This document shows, in pieces, positions 18,564-27,459 of a DNA stretch of 64,000 bases (the stretch's first letter is position 1; the number at the start of each line of letters is the position of its first letter). Source of the DNA: Nostoc sp. LEGE 06077 (GTDB lineage Bacteria; Cyanobacteriota; Cyanobacteriia; Cyanobacteriales; Nostocaceae); the NCBI RefSeq assembly GCF_015207705.1, contig NZ_JADEWI010000029.1, positions 17,111 through 81,110 on the forward strand, written 5' to 3'. A program made the position numbers and the translations under genes. A model generated the notes under the pieces. That model was not told the origin of the DNA. It made no database searches and saw only the letters and a list, made by a program, of their open reading frames with translations.

Positions 18564-19718
18564 TTAAAAGATATCAGCTGGGTCAGCGGAGCGTAATTTA
18601 CGTACAGCGATCGCGCCAGAAATAAAGCACATAATCATTGTTAATATCAATACATTAGTCGCCCGACCAAAAGTCATAAATATAGGCAAAAGTGTAGCTT
18701 CTTTAGCTTTTTGATACATTAAAACTGTAAAAAATACCCCAGGAAGATACCCTAAAACCGCTAACAAAAGTGCTTCTTGTAAAATCACGATCAATAAATA
18801 TTTTTGTGTATAACCTATCGCTTTTAACGTAGCGTATTCTGATAAATGATCAGAAACTTCCGTATAAAGAATTTGATAAACAATCACGGTTCCGACAATA
18901 AAACCCATAATTGTACCTAAGCTGAAAATAAAACCAATAGCTGTACTACTTGCCCAATAGTGACGTTCAAAATCAATAAAGTCTTGTTTGGTCAATACAT
19001 TCACATCTTGAGGCAAATATTGGCGTAACTCTTTAGCTACAGCCTCTACATTTGCGCCTGCTTTTAACTTAATTACTCCAATATCAATTAATCCTTGTTG
19101 CCGGGTGTTAAAAATACGTAAAAAGTTAACGTCACTAGTAATTAAATTACCATCTGCACCAAAAGATGTTCCTAAAGTAAATAGCCCAACTACTTTAATT
19201 TTGCGTCTTCTTAGCTCTGCTGTAACATTTTTACCTTTTTCAAAATCATCGGCGATTGGCCCATATTCCTGTCGAGAAGAACGGTCAAATAAAACTACAT
19301 CTGGCAGCTTCAATTTATCTATATTTTCTTGAACTCCTACCAAATTAAATAAATTAACTTCGGGGTTAATTCCAAATACAAGTAAAGTTCTTGACCGACC
19401 TGTCACTGGATTTTTCCACGCAGTATAATCTAAATATATAGGATGTACTGATTGTACTGTTGGTAAATCTAAAGCTTTATACAACCGCCGTTGAGAAAAG
19501 CTTTTCATCGACAAAATAGCATTTGATTGGCGGTTAATTAAAATAATTTCACCATTTAAACTACTGTGTAACTGCACGTTACTGTAATAAAGCGCATCTC
19601 GGAATCCGAGTTGGGTAAACATCAGAATATCAGCAAACGCAATTCCAGCTAAAGCTACGGCTAATCGCGTTTTATCTCGCGTCATTTGTAGCCAAGCTAG
19701 AGGTATTTTTTGAATCAT
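18564..19718 (-). CDS. devC: ABC exporter permease, DevC family
   Basis: 384 residues with the FtsX/MacB-type layout: one N-terminal span (about 18-36, after RDKTRLAVALAG), a large periplasmic domain (about 40-260), then three C-terminal spans. The segments FTQLGFRDALYYSNVQLH and YATLKAIGYTQKYLL are characteristic of DevC. It should form the inner-membrane channel between DevB and DevA. Operon position and gene order support the call; paralogue identity is not settled. Confidence 0.88.
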   Translation of the reverse strand: MIQKIPLAWLQMTRDKTRLAVALAGIAFADILMFTQLGFRDALYYSNVQLHSSLNGEIILINRQSNAILSMKSFSQRRLYKALDLPTVQSVHPIYLDYTAWKNPVTGRSRTLLVFGINPEVNLFNLVGVQENIDKLKLPDVVLFDRSSRQEYGPIADDFEKGKNVTAELRRRKIKVVGLFTLGTSFGADGNLITSDVNFLRIFNTRQQGLIDIGVIKLKAGANVEAVAKELRQYLPQDVNVLTKQDFIDFERHYWASSTAIGFIFSLGTIMGFIVGTVIVYQILYTEVSDHLSEYATLKAIGYTQKYLLIVILQEALLLAVLGYLPGVFFTVLMYQKAKEATLLPIFMTFGRATNVLILTMIMCFISGAIAVRKLRSADPADIF

Positions 19719-19829
19719 AGTTATTTGTCAATAGTCACGGTTAAATCGACCGAGAATTTCTCGGTACTCTTTGTGTCTTTGCGTCTAGGAGTGAGATGCA
19801 AGAAAGAAGTTTATTTGGGGAGAATAAAC

Positions 19830-21269
19830 TTAATTAGAGCCTGATTGGTTGTTAATATCGACAAGTACTTTGGCGTAGGTTAAGCCAGAAACTTTGTTGC
19901 TATCTTCTGGTGAGAGGGCAATTTTAACTTCTACCACTCTGGCATCTATATCAGCAGCCGGATCGGTATTGAGTACATCTTTTTTGCCAACTTTTCTGCC
20001 AATTTCTGCCACGGTTCCTTTTAATTCACCTTCAAAAGCACCGTTATCACTGCTGACAGAAACACTTTGACCAATCCGCACTCTACCAATACTGTCTTCA
20101 GGAACTTCCGCAATCACCATCATTTGTTCAGTTTGTCCAATCTCAGCAATCCCATTGACGCTGATAGCTTCGCCTGACTTGGTGTAAATTTTGAGAATTT
20201 CACCAGAAGTAGGTGCTTGGACGTAGCTTAATCGCAGTTCTGCATCGGCTTGTCTAACAGTAGCGATCGCATTACTAATTTGTGCTTGCGCCATCTGCAC
20301 ATTTGTCGGATCAACTTCTATCAGTCTCTTGAGTCTGGCTCGTTCTTCGTCGAGTTGTCTTCCTAATGTGGCTATAGTTTGATCACGGGTGACTCTAGCT
20401 TCAATCAACTGCTGTTGTAACGTTGTTAAAGTCTTGACTTGATTCGCTCTAGCTTCCGCAACTTGTTGACGCAAAGTGGCTACTGCTTGTCGGAGAGTAG
20501 CTTGACTTTCAACTACCTGCTGTTTAGCGGTAACAGCACTTAATCGTCGTCTATCCCTTTCTTGCTGAGATATCGCACCTTGTCCATAGAGAAAATCGTA
20601 ACGTCCAGCATCAACTTGAGCATTACGCTGTTCGGCTTGTATCCGTGTCAAGGTGGCTTTTAATGTATCACCTTGACCGCGCAATTCGGCTTCTAGGCGC
20701 TCGACTGTCGCCTGTTGAGCCAGTTTTTCGGCACTCAACTGCGCTGCAATTCTGGTAATTGTGGCTTGTTGAGCATCCCTTTCGCCGCGTAACTGGGCTT
20801 CTAGTCGAGCAATTATCGCTTGTTGCGCTTGAATATCTCTGGGTGAACCAGCCCGAACTTGCGCTAAATTAGCACGAGCTTCTAGTAATTTGGCTTTTGC
20901 TTCTTCTACGCTGGCTAACTGAGTTTCGTGATTATCTAAAATTGCAATCACTTGTCCTTTTCTCACCCGTTCTCCTTCTCGGACAAACAGCTGCTTGACT
21001 CGTGATGCAGATTGCAATCCCGCAGTAGGCGCAGAAAGCTTGATCACTTCACCTCGCGGTTCTAAACGCCCCACAGCACTAATGCTGTTAGCAACTGGTT
21101 TGACAGGTATAGATGAGCTAATTTTTTTCAACTGCTCAACTTTAGCTGTAGTTAGTAACCCCGCAGCGATTACTATTGGTAAGGCTACAGCAATGCCCCA
21201 CCAAATCTTAGGTTGTTCTGGATCAAGTATTTGTTGCCTTGATCTTGGCTTCTCAGTCACCCTTGACAT
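19830..21269 (-). CDS. devB: ABC exporter membrane-fusion protein, DevB family
   Basis: 479 residues. An N-terminal membrane anchor (about 24-43) is followed by the DevB hallmark SAVGRLEPRGEVIKLSAP, a biotinyl-lipoyl-like segment, a very long coiled-coil hairpin (about 115-335) full of ATITRI/QLRGE/QQATV heptads, and a C-terminal beta-barrel (VQAPTSGEILKIYTKSGEAI). It should bridge the DevC permease to an outer-membrane TolC-like channel. First gene of the operon. The coiled coil contains internal near-repeats (QQATITRIAAQLSAEKLAQQ), consistent with hairpin extension by duplication. Confidence 0.9.
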   Translation of the reverse strand: MSRVTEKPRSRQQILDPEQPKIWWGIAVALPIVIAAGLLTTAKVEQLKKISSSIPVKPVANSISAVGRLEPRGEVIKLSAPTAGLQSASRVKQLFVREGERVRKGQVIAILDNHETQLASVEEAKAKLLEARANLAQVRAGSPRDIQAQQAIIARLEAQLRGERDAQQATITRIAAQLSAEKLAQQATVERLEAELRGQGDTLKATLTRIQAEQRNAQVDAGRYDFLYGQGAISQQERDRRRLSAVTAKQQVVESQATLRQAVATLRQQVAEARANQVKTLTTLQQQLIEARVTRDQTIATLGRQLDEERARLKRLIEVDPTNVQMAQAQISNAIATVRQADAELRLSYVQAPTSGEILKIYTKSGEAISVNGIAEIGQTEQMMVIAEVPEDSIGRVRIGQSVSVSSDNGAFEGELKGTVAEIGRKVGKKDVLNTDPAADIDARVVEVKIALSPEDSNKVSGLTYAKVLVDINNQSGSN

Positions 21270-21837
21270 GGTTATTGCCCGTTTATTTAAAAATGTGTTG
21301 ATGGATATAAAAAAGTATTAGACCTAGTAGAGACGTGATAAATTGTCCCTACTAAATACCCTTTGAAACTTGATTCAAATGAATACTTAGCGCCGCAGTT
21401 TTTTCATCATGATGCTGCTGGTAGCTAGTTATTCAATAGATGCCAGAATCAAGATAATTACTAATTCGTAATTAAAAAACTAGAGAGAATCCACCGCTTT
21501 GAAAAGCAACCCCGGTTCAGTTGGAGACTCAATCTTTATCAGAAACTTAATTATGAACTAGCAATTACGAATTTTCAATTAATTTTCTCAAATAGAGCAT
21601 CCCTAACATTACAGTTTCCTTAAACTTGTAATCAACGAATTATTAGGCTTGTTAACTCCTAACTCATTTAGATATTTGCGCCAAAGACGCTACGGCAATG
21701 GTTAGACTCCATCAAACTATCGTTAACTGAATTCTACATTTATCAGTTAGTGGAAAACGTAACAGAACCTACAGATGGTGGAGGGGAAGAGGTGGAGGAG
21801 CGGGGGAGCAAGGAGCAGGGGATAATTAACCATTGAC
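21270..21837. other. Intergenic region upstream of devB
   Basis: 570 bp, both 5' of devB and 3' of pcyA. No convincing NtcA site (GTA-N8-TAC) was found by eye. The right end (21774-21822) is a purine-rich repeat tract of GGAGGGGAAGAGG and GGGGAGCAAGGAGCAGGGGA type. Confidence 0.4.
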
Positions 21838-22575
21838 TCAATTTGGCAAGTCAAATAAGACTGTGGTCATATAATTATCTGCCCATTCTTGCCCAAAGGC
21901 TTTTTCGAGGACGCGGCGGGTTTTATCGTTTTGCTGCTGTTTGGTGCAGTAGTTTTGTTGTCCGGCGAGAATTTGCTGGCTTTGTTCGGAGGAAACAGGA
22001 CTAGCGGCGATCGCTTGGGTACAATGCACTACTAAAAAGTCTTGCACACGCGCCAAGAACATTGCTTCTTCTTCTGGGGAACTAGGACGCACAAAGATAC
22101 AAAACTCAGAGAAGATATGACCCCATTCTGGTAGTTCTCTGGGTTGGGAAAAGTCTAAAGCTGGAAGTGCTGCAAGTTGATTTGTATAGGATGCTGGCAA
22201 AGTGCGGTCTAAGTGAACAGGAGATAGATCAGCGATCGCTGCACTAATTTGACCTCTCCCACCAACTAAATCGCACCCGAACATGGGTAGGTCATATTCT
22301 GGGCGCGGAAACATCACGCAGTGCAGAATATCCAGCATATTTCCCACCTTTGCCAGTTCCAAGTGCATTTTGCGAAACTGTGGTGATTGATAGCAGCGGT
22401 TTTCAATTGTCAGTTTCTCACCCTCCAATCGACCTTCCACATATCCCAACTCCGCAGGCAAATGGTAAGGCGATAGTTGCAAATGCTTATGCCAAACAGC
22501 CTCAATGCTATCAGCTAACTGCCGAATGAGGGGATGTTGTTGTTCACGTAGTGAGGGAGTAGAAGTAAATGACAT
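21838..22575 (-). CDS. pcyA: Phycocyanobilin:ferredoxin oxidoreductase
   Basis: 245 residues, normal length. It reduces biliverdin IX-alpha by four electrons from ferredoxin to phycocyanobilin, the phycobilisome and phytochrome chromophore. Key catalytic residues fall where expected: His85 in [15 protein letters not shown] and Asp102 in MFGCDLVGG (equivalent to His88 and Asp105 of the Synechocystis enzyme), plus His71 in RKMHLELAK. Transcribed alone on the minus strand, with a purine-rich repeat tract directly after its stop. Confidence 0.97.
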   Translation of the reverse strand: MSFTSTPSLREQQHPLIRQLADSIEAVWHKHLQLSPYHLPAELGYVEGRLEGEKLTIENRCYQSPQFRKMHLELAKVGNMLDILHCVMFPRPEYDLPMFGCDLVGGRGQISAAIADLSPVHLDRTLPASYTNQLAALPALDFSQPRELPEWGHIFSEFCIFVRPSSPEEEAMFLARVQDFLVVHCTQAIAASPVSSEQSQQILAGQQNYCTKQQQNDKTRRVLEKAFGQEWADNYMTTVLFDLPN

Positions 22576-22770
22576 ATTCTTGTGAGAAATGCTATCTAAA
22601 GCCAGTCTACAGCCAGACGCGTCACTTCAGTTTAACCGCGCAACATTAAGCAAACTGTTACGCCTAGTTACGTAAAGTTATAAGACGTTGACTTTTCAAA
22701 GTAATTAGTTATTTTGTAGTCTTAGTTACAGAATTAATTTTGCTTTAACCCATAAGGGAGGCTTGCAGCT

Positions 22771-23028
22771 ATGACTATCAATACTCAAAGACCAAATTGT
22801 GCTGTACCAGCAGTCAGACAGAATCTCGACTGGTTAAGCAAAGCCTATAGCAAAAATTCAGCCAAACAATGCCAACCTGACCTATGGGTGCGTCTTTTAG
22901 AACTACCTAGTCCCTACAGTTGTGATGAAGCCTTGTTATTATGCCAAGTTTCTACTGATGAGTGGTTAGCATGGGTTCCCAATCATGGCGAAGTGAAATT
23001 GTGTGTTAGTCAATGGTCAAGGAGTTAG
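22771..23028 (+). CDS. Small conserved hypothetical protein (85 aa)
   Basis: A strong ribosome binding site (AAGGGAGG, 22754-22761) precedes the ATG by 9 bases, which supports a real gene despite the size. The sequence is polar with no signal peptide or membrane span; it has five cysteines (none in a CxxC pair) and several Trp residues (LDWL, DLWVRLLELP, DEWLAWVPNHGEV). The latter part looks like a small beta-rich fold. Function unknown. Its stop lies 2 bp from the convergent maf stop. Confidence 0.75.
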   Translation: MTINTQRPNCAVPAVRQNLDWLSKAYSKNSAKQCQPDLWVRLLELPSPYSCDEALLLCQVSTDEWLAWVPNHGEVKLCVSQWSRS

Positions 23029-23030
23029 AT

Positions 23031-23630
23031 TTATTGCCAATAATCAGTGACTTCATATCCAAGTTCTGCCAACATCTGCCTGAGCAAAGGTAAACTGAGA
23101 CCGATGACATTGCTGTGACAACCGGCAATTTTCTCAATAAATAAACTACCAAAACCTTCCAAAGCGAAAGCACCAGCGCATTTAAGGGGTTCGCCTGTGG
23201 CGACATAAGCTTGGATAGCGCGATCGCTCATTTTGGCAAAGTAAACCTTTGTCACCTGACACTTGACTAAAGTCCGATTTTGCGAGGTGTCAATCAACAC
23301 ATGACCAGTATATAAGTCACCAATATTACCTTGCATTAATCGCCAACGAGCGATCGCTTCTGCTGTATCTGCTGGTTTACCATAAATCTCCCCATCAATT
23401 GCCAAAACTGAATCACAACCCATAATCAAAGCTGATGGAAACTGGGGTGCGATCGTTTCCGCCTTTCTTTGAGCCAGAACTTGTACTAACTCAGCAGGCT
23501 CACTAAGTTTAATTTGTGACTCATCAAAATCACTTGGTTTGACTATTGGTTTAATACCAACAGTTTGCAGCAAGCGGCGACGTGCTGGAGAAGCAGAAGC
23601 CAGTATAAATTGAGGAATATTCATTGTCAT
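23031..23630 (-). CDS. maf: Maf-family nucleotide pyrophosphatase
   Basis: 199 residues. The family hallmark [14 protein letters not shown] opens the protein, and the catalytic acidic residue is in [17 protein letters not shown] (Asp73). Maf proteins hydrolyse non-canonical or pyrimidine nucleoside triphosphates to monophosphates and have been linked to control of septation. The annotated ATG (23630) lies inside a TGACAAATGACAA repeat; the second Met (23624, MNIPQF) gives a more usual N-terminus. Confidence 0.93.
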   Translation of the reverse strand: MTMNIPQFILASASPARRRLLQTVGIKPIVKPSDFDESQIKLSEPAELVQVLAQRKAETIAPQFPSALIMGCDSVLAIDGEIYGKPADTAEAIARWRLMQGNIGDLYTGHVLIDTSQNRTLVKCQVTKVYFAKMSDRAIQAYVATGEPLKCAGAFALEGFGSLFIEKIAGCHSNVIGLSLPLLRQMLAELGYEVTDYWQ

Positions 23631-23662
23631 TTGTCATTTGTCAATGGTCAAAAGTCAATTGT
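23625..23662 (-). repeat. Heptamer repeat overlapping the maf start codon
   Basis: Units of TTTGTCA/TTGTCAT type (TGTCATTTGTCATTTGTCAA) run from within the first maf codons into the upstream region. The same motif overlaps the crtH start at 63533-63572. Confidence 0.6.
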
Positions 23663-23749
23663 CACACACTGGCTTTTCCCTTCTGCTTTTGGCTCTAGTC
23701 CCTACTTTCATTCATCTTTGTGAATTTTGTCGTCGGGACTACCTTCTGA

Positions 23750-24298
23750 TTAGTACACGGAGAAAGAATCTACAACATTTTCCATAGTCCGTTTAACCCT
23801 CGCCCAACGTTTTTCGGGAATTGAGGCGTTGAAAGTAAACAACTTGCCACGACTAACAGCAACACTAGCGATGTTATGCCGTTGTTGATTATTCGGTAGT
23901 TTTACCAAATACTCTAATATATAGTAAATTTTACCTTCATCATCTTCTTTTTCTCGTGCATCCACTAATTCGGCTGTCCGACCAGAATCTGAAGGTGCAA
24001 GAGCAGCTTTGCCCAACTTATACCCAACTTCTGTGGGAGAACCCAGTTCTTTTAAAGTTTTACCTTCGGACACAGGACTAATTACCACAGAGACATTTTC
24101 GGATATTTCGATCAAATCATGGAAGACTACATCAGGGCCACTAGCAACTTTCACTGGTAGCCAGCCGTTAGGGTAAGAAAATTGATAGCCATCAGCAGTA
24201 TCTACATAGCTTTTAAATCCAGCCGCCGCAGCTATACCAGGATTACTCAAGCTGAAGCTCAAAATTAATAAGCAAATAATTGCAATTCGTTTCCACAT
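23750..24298 (-). CDS. PsbP-family (CyanoP-like) thylakoid-lumen protein
   Basis: 182 residues. It has an N-terminal signal peptide (RIAIICLLILSFSLSNPGIAAA, cleavage near residue 26) and a PsbP fold opened by GFKSYVDTADGYQFSYPNGW and closed by FNASIPEKRWARVKRTMENV. CyanoP proteins act in early assembly or stability of photosystem II on the lumenal side. Some homologues are lipoproteins; here no cysteine sits at the predicted cleavage site (the only Cys is residue 9), so a soluble lumenal form is inferred. Start chosen at the first ATG, which gives a good signal peptide. Confidence 0.9.
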   Translation of the reverse strand: MWKRIAIICLLILSFSLSNPGIAAAAGFKSYVDTADGYQFSYPNGWLPVKVASGPDVVFHDLIEISENVSVVISPVSEGKTLKELGSPTEVGYKLGKAALAPSDSGRTAELVDAREKEDDEGKIYYILEYLVKLPNNQQRHNIASVAVSRGKLFTFNASIPEKRWARVKRTMENVVDSFSVY

Positions 24299-24414
24299 TG
24301 TTAAAGATTCCTTTGGGCTGGAAGCAACAAAAGTTAAGCATTATTGATCGTTTTCATTGTCCCACCAACTGGGTCGCAGCGGATGAGGCATCACAAGAGG
24401 AGATTCAGTTATAT

Positions 24415-25029
24415 ATGCTGACAACTATCGAATTGCGCTGGTTTTACCCTGGTCAAATCCCAACAGAGATTGAACAATGGTTTCCCCAAAACTGTTCACG
24501 AGAAAAACGAGAAGACTGGTATCTTTACGCGCCAGCATGCGATTATTTAGGAATTAAACTGCGTCAAGAACGCTTAGAAGTCAAATGGCGCAAAGCAGAA
24601 TTGGGTGTACTGTGTTTTGGGGAATTAATCGAAGGTAAGGCAGAAAAATGGAGTAAGTGGATGTGTAGCGATTCCACAGGAGAAAGTTTTCAGCCGTCAA
24701 TGGTGTTTGGTAATTCTGTTTGGGTGAATGTTCAAAAAGTGCGCCGTTTGCAATCATATAAAATCTTCCCAAATTCTTCAGTACAGGCAGTTTCCAGCAA
24801 TGAAAGTATTGATAACGGTTGTAGTGTGGAAATTACGCAACTGCTAATTCAAGAGCAAACTTGGTGGAGCCTAGCATTGGAAGCTGTCGGAGAATATATT
24901 CATCTGCAAGAAAATCTTTATCTAATGGCAAGTTGTGTATTTAATAACTATCGAGGGACAAAACTCATAGCTGCAAATTCTTATGCCTATCCCCATTGGC
25001 TAGATTTGATTTTAGGGAACTATAGCTAA
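24415..25029 (+). CDS. Hypothetical protein, possibly CYTH-like
   Basis: 204 residues with the start at 24415, which has AGAGGAG about 12 bases upstream. The longer frame from 24280 would overlap the psbP start region and is less likely. The opening TTIELRWFYPGQIP, then DWYLYAPACDYLGIKLRQER and LEVKWRKAE, recall the beta-strand order of CYTH proteins (triphosphate-binding barrel: an ExExK-like first strand, then DxY...LRxR...K). The match is weak and the key acidic/basic residues are incomplete, so no function is assigned. Divergent from the psbP-like gene. Confidence 0.7.
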   Translation: MLTTIELRWFYPGQIPTEIEQWFPQNCSREKREDWYLYAPACDYLGIKLRQERLEVKWRKAELGVLCFGELIEGKAEKWSKWMCSDSTGESFQPSMVFGNSVWVNVQKVRRLQSYKIFPNSSVQAVSSNESIDNGCSVEITQLLIQEQTWWSLALEAVGEYIHLQENLYLMASCVFNNYRGTKLIAANSYAYPHWLDLILGNYS

Positions 25030-25243
25030 AGTGCTGGGTATAAACTTAGGATTGACAAGGCTTTGATATAGCAGGGGACAGGTGACAGGTGACAGAGTTA
25101 AAAGTCTTTTATTGTCTAAGTTTTATCGCCTAGCGATGTCCTAACTACCTTGGCTACAGCTATAAATCAACGCTGTCCTAATCTAAATGACTACGGCGGT
25201 AAAATTAGCCTTTAATTTTTCACAAATGACTAAGGACTGTTGA

Positions 25244-26635
25244 CTAAACAATCTGCAAAACAACAAGTGTCATATCATCAGTGTTTTGCCTATCAGCACC
25301 GATGAATTGCTGAACTTGGTCAAATAGGTACTCGACAATTTCTTCTGGGCCGTTGCAATAACGACAAGCAGCACTAAAAGCGGCTACAAAATTTTCTTCA
25401 TCGAAGCGATCGCCACTAGCTGCCGCCGCATCAGTTAAGCCATCGGTATAATAAATTACTGTATCTCCAGGTTCTAACTGTACCTGGGCATCTTCATATT
25501 GACTGTTAGCATCTAAACCAATCAGCATCCCTAGAGTATCCAAACGGCTAACTGTTTTTGTCGCTGCGTGCCACCATAAAGGAGGATTGTGTGCCGCATT
25601 GCTGTAAGACAACATCCGAGAAATCGGATTGTACTCAGAATAAAACAGCGTTACAAAGCGGTGGGAATTTTCCAAATCCGCATACATAACTCGATTCAAA
25701 TTTTGCAAAATCCCCGATGGGGAATTGCCATGTAATACTTCGCCCCTCAACATTCCTCGCATCATTGTCATAATCAAACCAGCGGGGACACCCTTTCCCA
25801 TCACATCTCCAATCACAAAACCCCAACGGCTAGTTTCGGGAGACACTCTACTAATTAACTGCAACTGATTATGATTGGTAGGAATAAAGTCGTAATAATC
25901 GCCACCCACTCGATTAGCAGGTTTACAACGTGCTGCTAAGGATACACCAGGAATATTTGGGCATTGACGTGGTAAGAGTCGCCGTTGAATTTCTGCGCCA
26001 ATTTCTAATTCTTGGTCTAGGCGTTCTTTTTTCCGCAGTTCTACTGCTAGTTCATCATTTTCAATTGCTACAGCTGTTTGGTCTGCGACCAAGCGCACTA
26101 GCTTTTGTCTCGTTTCTGTCCAGCTATAGTCCGGGTCACGGCTTAAGACATATAGCCAGCCTCGTTCTGTATGCTTAACTAAAATTGCCGTGCCAAATAT
26201 TTGGACATCTGGCCCCAAATAGCGGTGCATCTGATCATCCAAGATGCCCGTGGAACTGGCTAGAGGGGTGCTATTGGGCAATAATGTAATTTGACTACTG
26301 GCTGTTTCTAGGGCTTTGCGGATATTTTTGCGCTGGCGACTGTCCTGCCAGTGTAGTTGCTCTAATCTAACTTGACCGTTAGGTTTATAGAGAAATAAGG
26401 CACTACCATCGGCATCTGTCACCCTAGTTGCCATCAACGGAATTAGTTCTAAGAACTGATTTAAATTATTGAAGCTTCTGAGGGCAAACCCTAAAGAACT
26501 CAACAAATCCTGAATTTTGTTTTGTTCTCGGTGTAACCTGGCGACAAGTTCTTTTAGTGCCACGACGGGTGTGACATCGGTTGCGGCACTGTTATTACCA
26601 TCAGTAGGTTGAAAAGGCACTTGAGACACAGGCAC
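25244..26635 (-). CDS. GAF-PP2C serine phosphatase (RsbU/SpoIIE type)
   Basis: 463 residues. After a short leader comes a coiled coil and a GAF domain (about 45-205; VTDADGSALFLYKPNGQ), then a SpoIIE-type PP2C phosphatase (about 225-460) with the metal-binding motifs VGGDYYDFI, FVIGDVMGKGVPAG, VIYYTDGLTDA and NTDDMTLVV. Such enzymes dephosphorylate anti-sigma antagonist (STAS) proteins in partner-switching pathways, with the GAF part sensing a small molecule or redox state. It follows ftsY in the same direction but 824 bp away and behind a terminator, so it probably has its own promoter. Confidence 0.9.
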   Translation of the reverse strand: MPVSQVPFQPTDGNNSAATDVTPVVALKELVARLHREQNKIQDLLSSLGFALRSFNNLNQFLELIPLMATRVTDADGSALFLYKPNGQVRLEQLHWQDSRQRKNIRKALETASSQITLLPNSTPLASSTGILDDQMHRYLGPDVQIFGTAILVKHTERGWLYVLSRDPDYSWTETRQKLVRLVADQTAVAIENDELAVELRKKERLDQELEIGAEIQRRLLPRQCPNIPGVSLAARCKPANRVGGDYYDFIPTNHNQLQLISRVSPETSRWGFVIGDVMGKGVPAGLIMTMMRGMLRGEVLHGNSPSGILQNLNRVMYADLENSHRFVTLFYSEYNPISRMLSYSNAAHNPPLWWHAATKTVSRLDTLGMLIGLDANSQYEDAQVQLEPGDTVIYYTDGLTDAAAASGDRFDEENFVAAFSAACRYCNGPEEIVEYLFDQVQQFIGADRQNTDDMTLVVLQIV

Positions 26636-27415
26636 AGATACTATCCAGTTAAGATTAGTAGATTGTAAATTACTTAATAACTTTACTTTGGCAGAATATT
26701 GCTAAATAATATTGAGACAAGATCACTCAATTTAGCAAGAGTAGAAAGACGTAGGGTATAGCTAGAAAAAAGTATGGCATTCGCTGATTTTATTTCTAAC
26801 TAAATACAGATACAGAAATTCCATGTATTTTTACGGAAAAGCTGATTAGTACAAATCAGTAACTACCTCCATGACAGAGGAAGCTTTTCATGATCAGAGA
26901 ACTTAATTAGCAAATCATACATCATGAAACATAAAATTTCTTAATTAATTAATTAATTAATTTTTCCGAATTTGCCGATTTTTTCTTAGCTCAGAGAAAT
27001 ACCCAGATAGGGAAATAAACGATAACTTAAATTTTCTAGTTAAAATTTGCATTTTTCTTGGTCGTTTGAGTAAATTTCTAGCTTCTAATTTATCTCCAGA
27101 GAACATTTATATATTCTTCAACAAGGTATAGCTAAGTGCTGTTAGCATTAGCGTGCTTTGAGTGATATAAATTCATATATTTCCCTCACTGAGACACCTG
27201 GGTTTGGGTAATGAGAATAACACGCCTTTGCTTACTCACCAACTAATTAGCTTGAGTTTTTGGTTTTTTCCAGTATTTATAGCAGTTATCAATTAGGTTT
27301 ACAAGGTTATTGCCCAGAGTGTAATCCTGAGACGCAAGTAGGTAGGCGTAAATAACTCTCGTGAGGATAATGTATTTTTCTCAGACGATAGATTGGGAAG
27401 CGATCGCCTGCTTGA
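26636..27415. other. Long intergenic region upstream of the PP2C gene
   Basis: About 800 bp without a supportable gene. It contains a perfect TTAA tandem tract at 26941-26963 in an AT-rich block, and one HIP1 site near 27402. It should hold the promoter of the phosphatase gene; an unrecognised small RNA cannot be excluded. Confidence 0.4.
26941..26963. repeat. (TTAA)n microsatellite
   Basis: More than five uninterrupted TTAA units, self-complementary, in the 5' region of the PP2C gene. Such tracts are prone to slippage. Confidence 0.8.
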
Positions 27416-27451
27416 TCAAAAACCTACACTGCACGCTAACGTCAGTGTAGG
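27416..27451 (-). terminator. Rho-independent terminator of ftsY
   Basis: On the minus strand, CCTACACTG and CAGTGTAGG (9-bp stem, 27423-27451) are followed at once by a run of five T (27422-27418). It lies 9 bp after the ftsY stop codon. Confidence 0.85.
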
Positions 27452-27459
27452 CTATGATT

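Noticed and set aside
21270..21837. NtcA-binding site upstream of devB
   Set aside because: No GTA-N8-TAC match was found on reading; GTTAACTGAATTCTAC has the wrong spacing.
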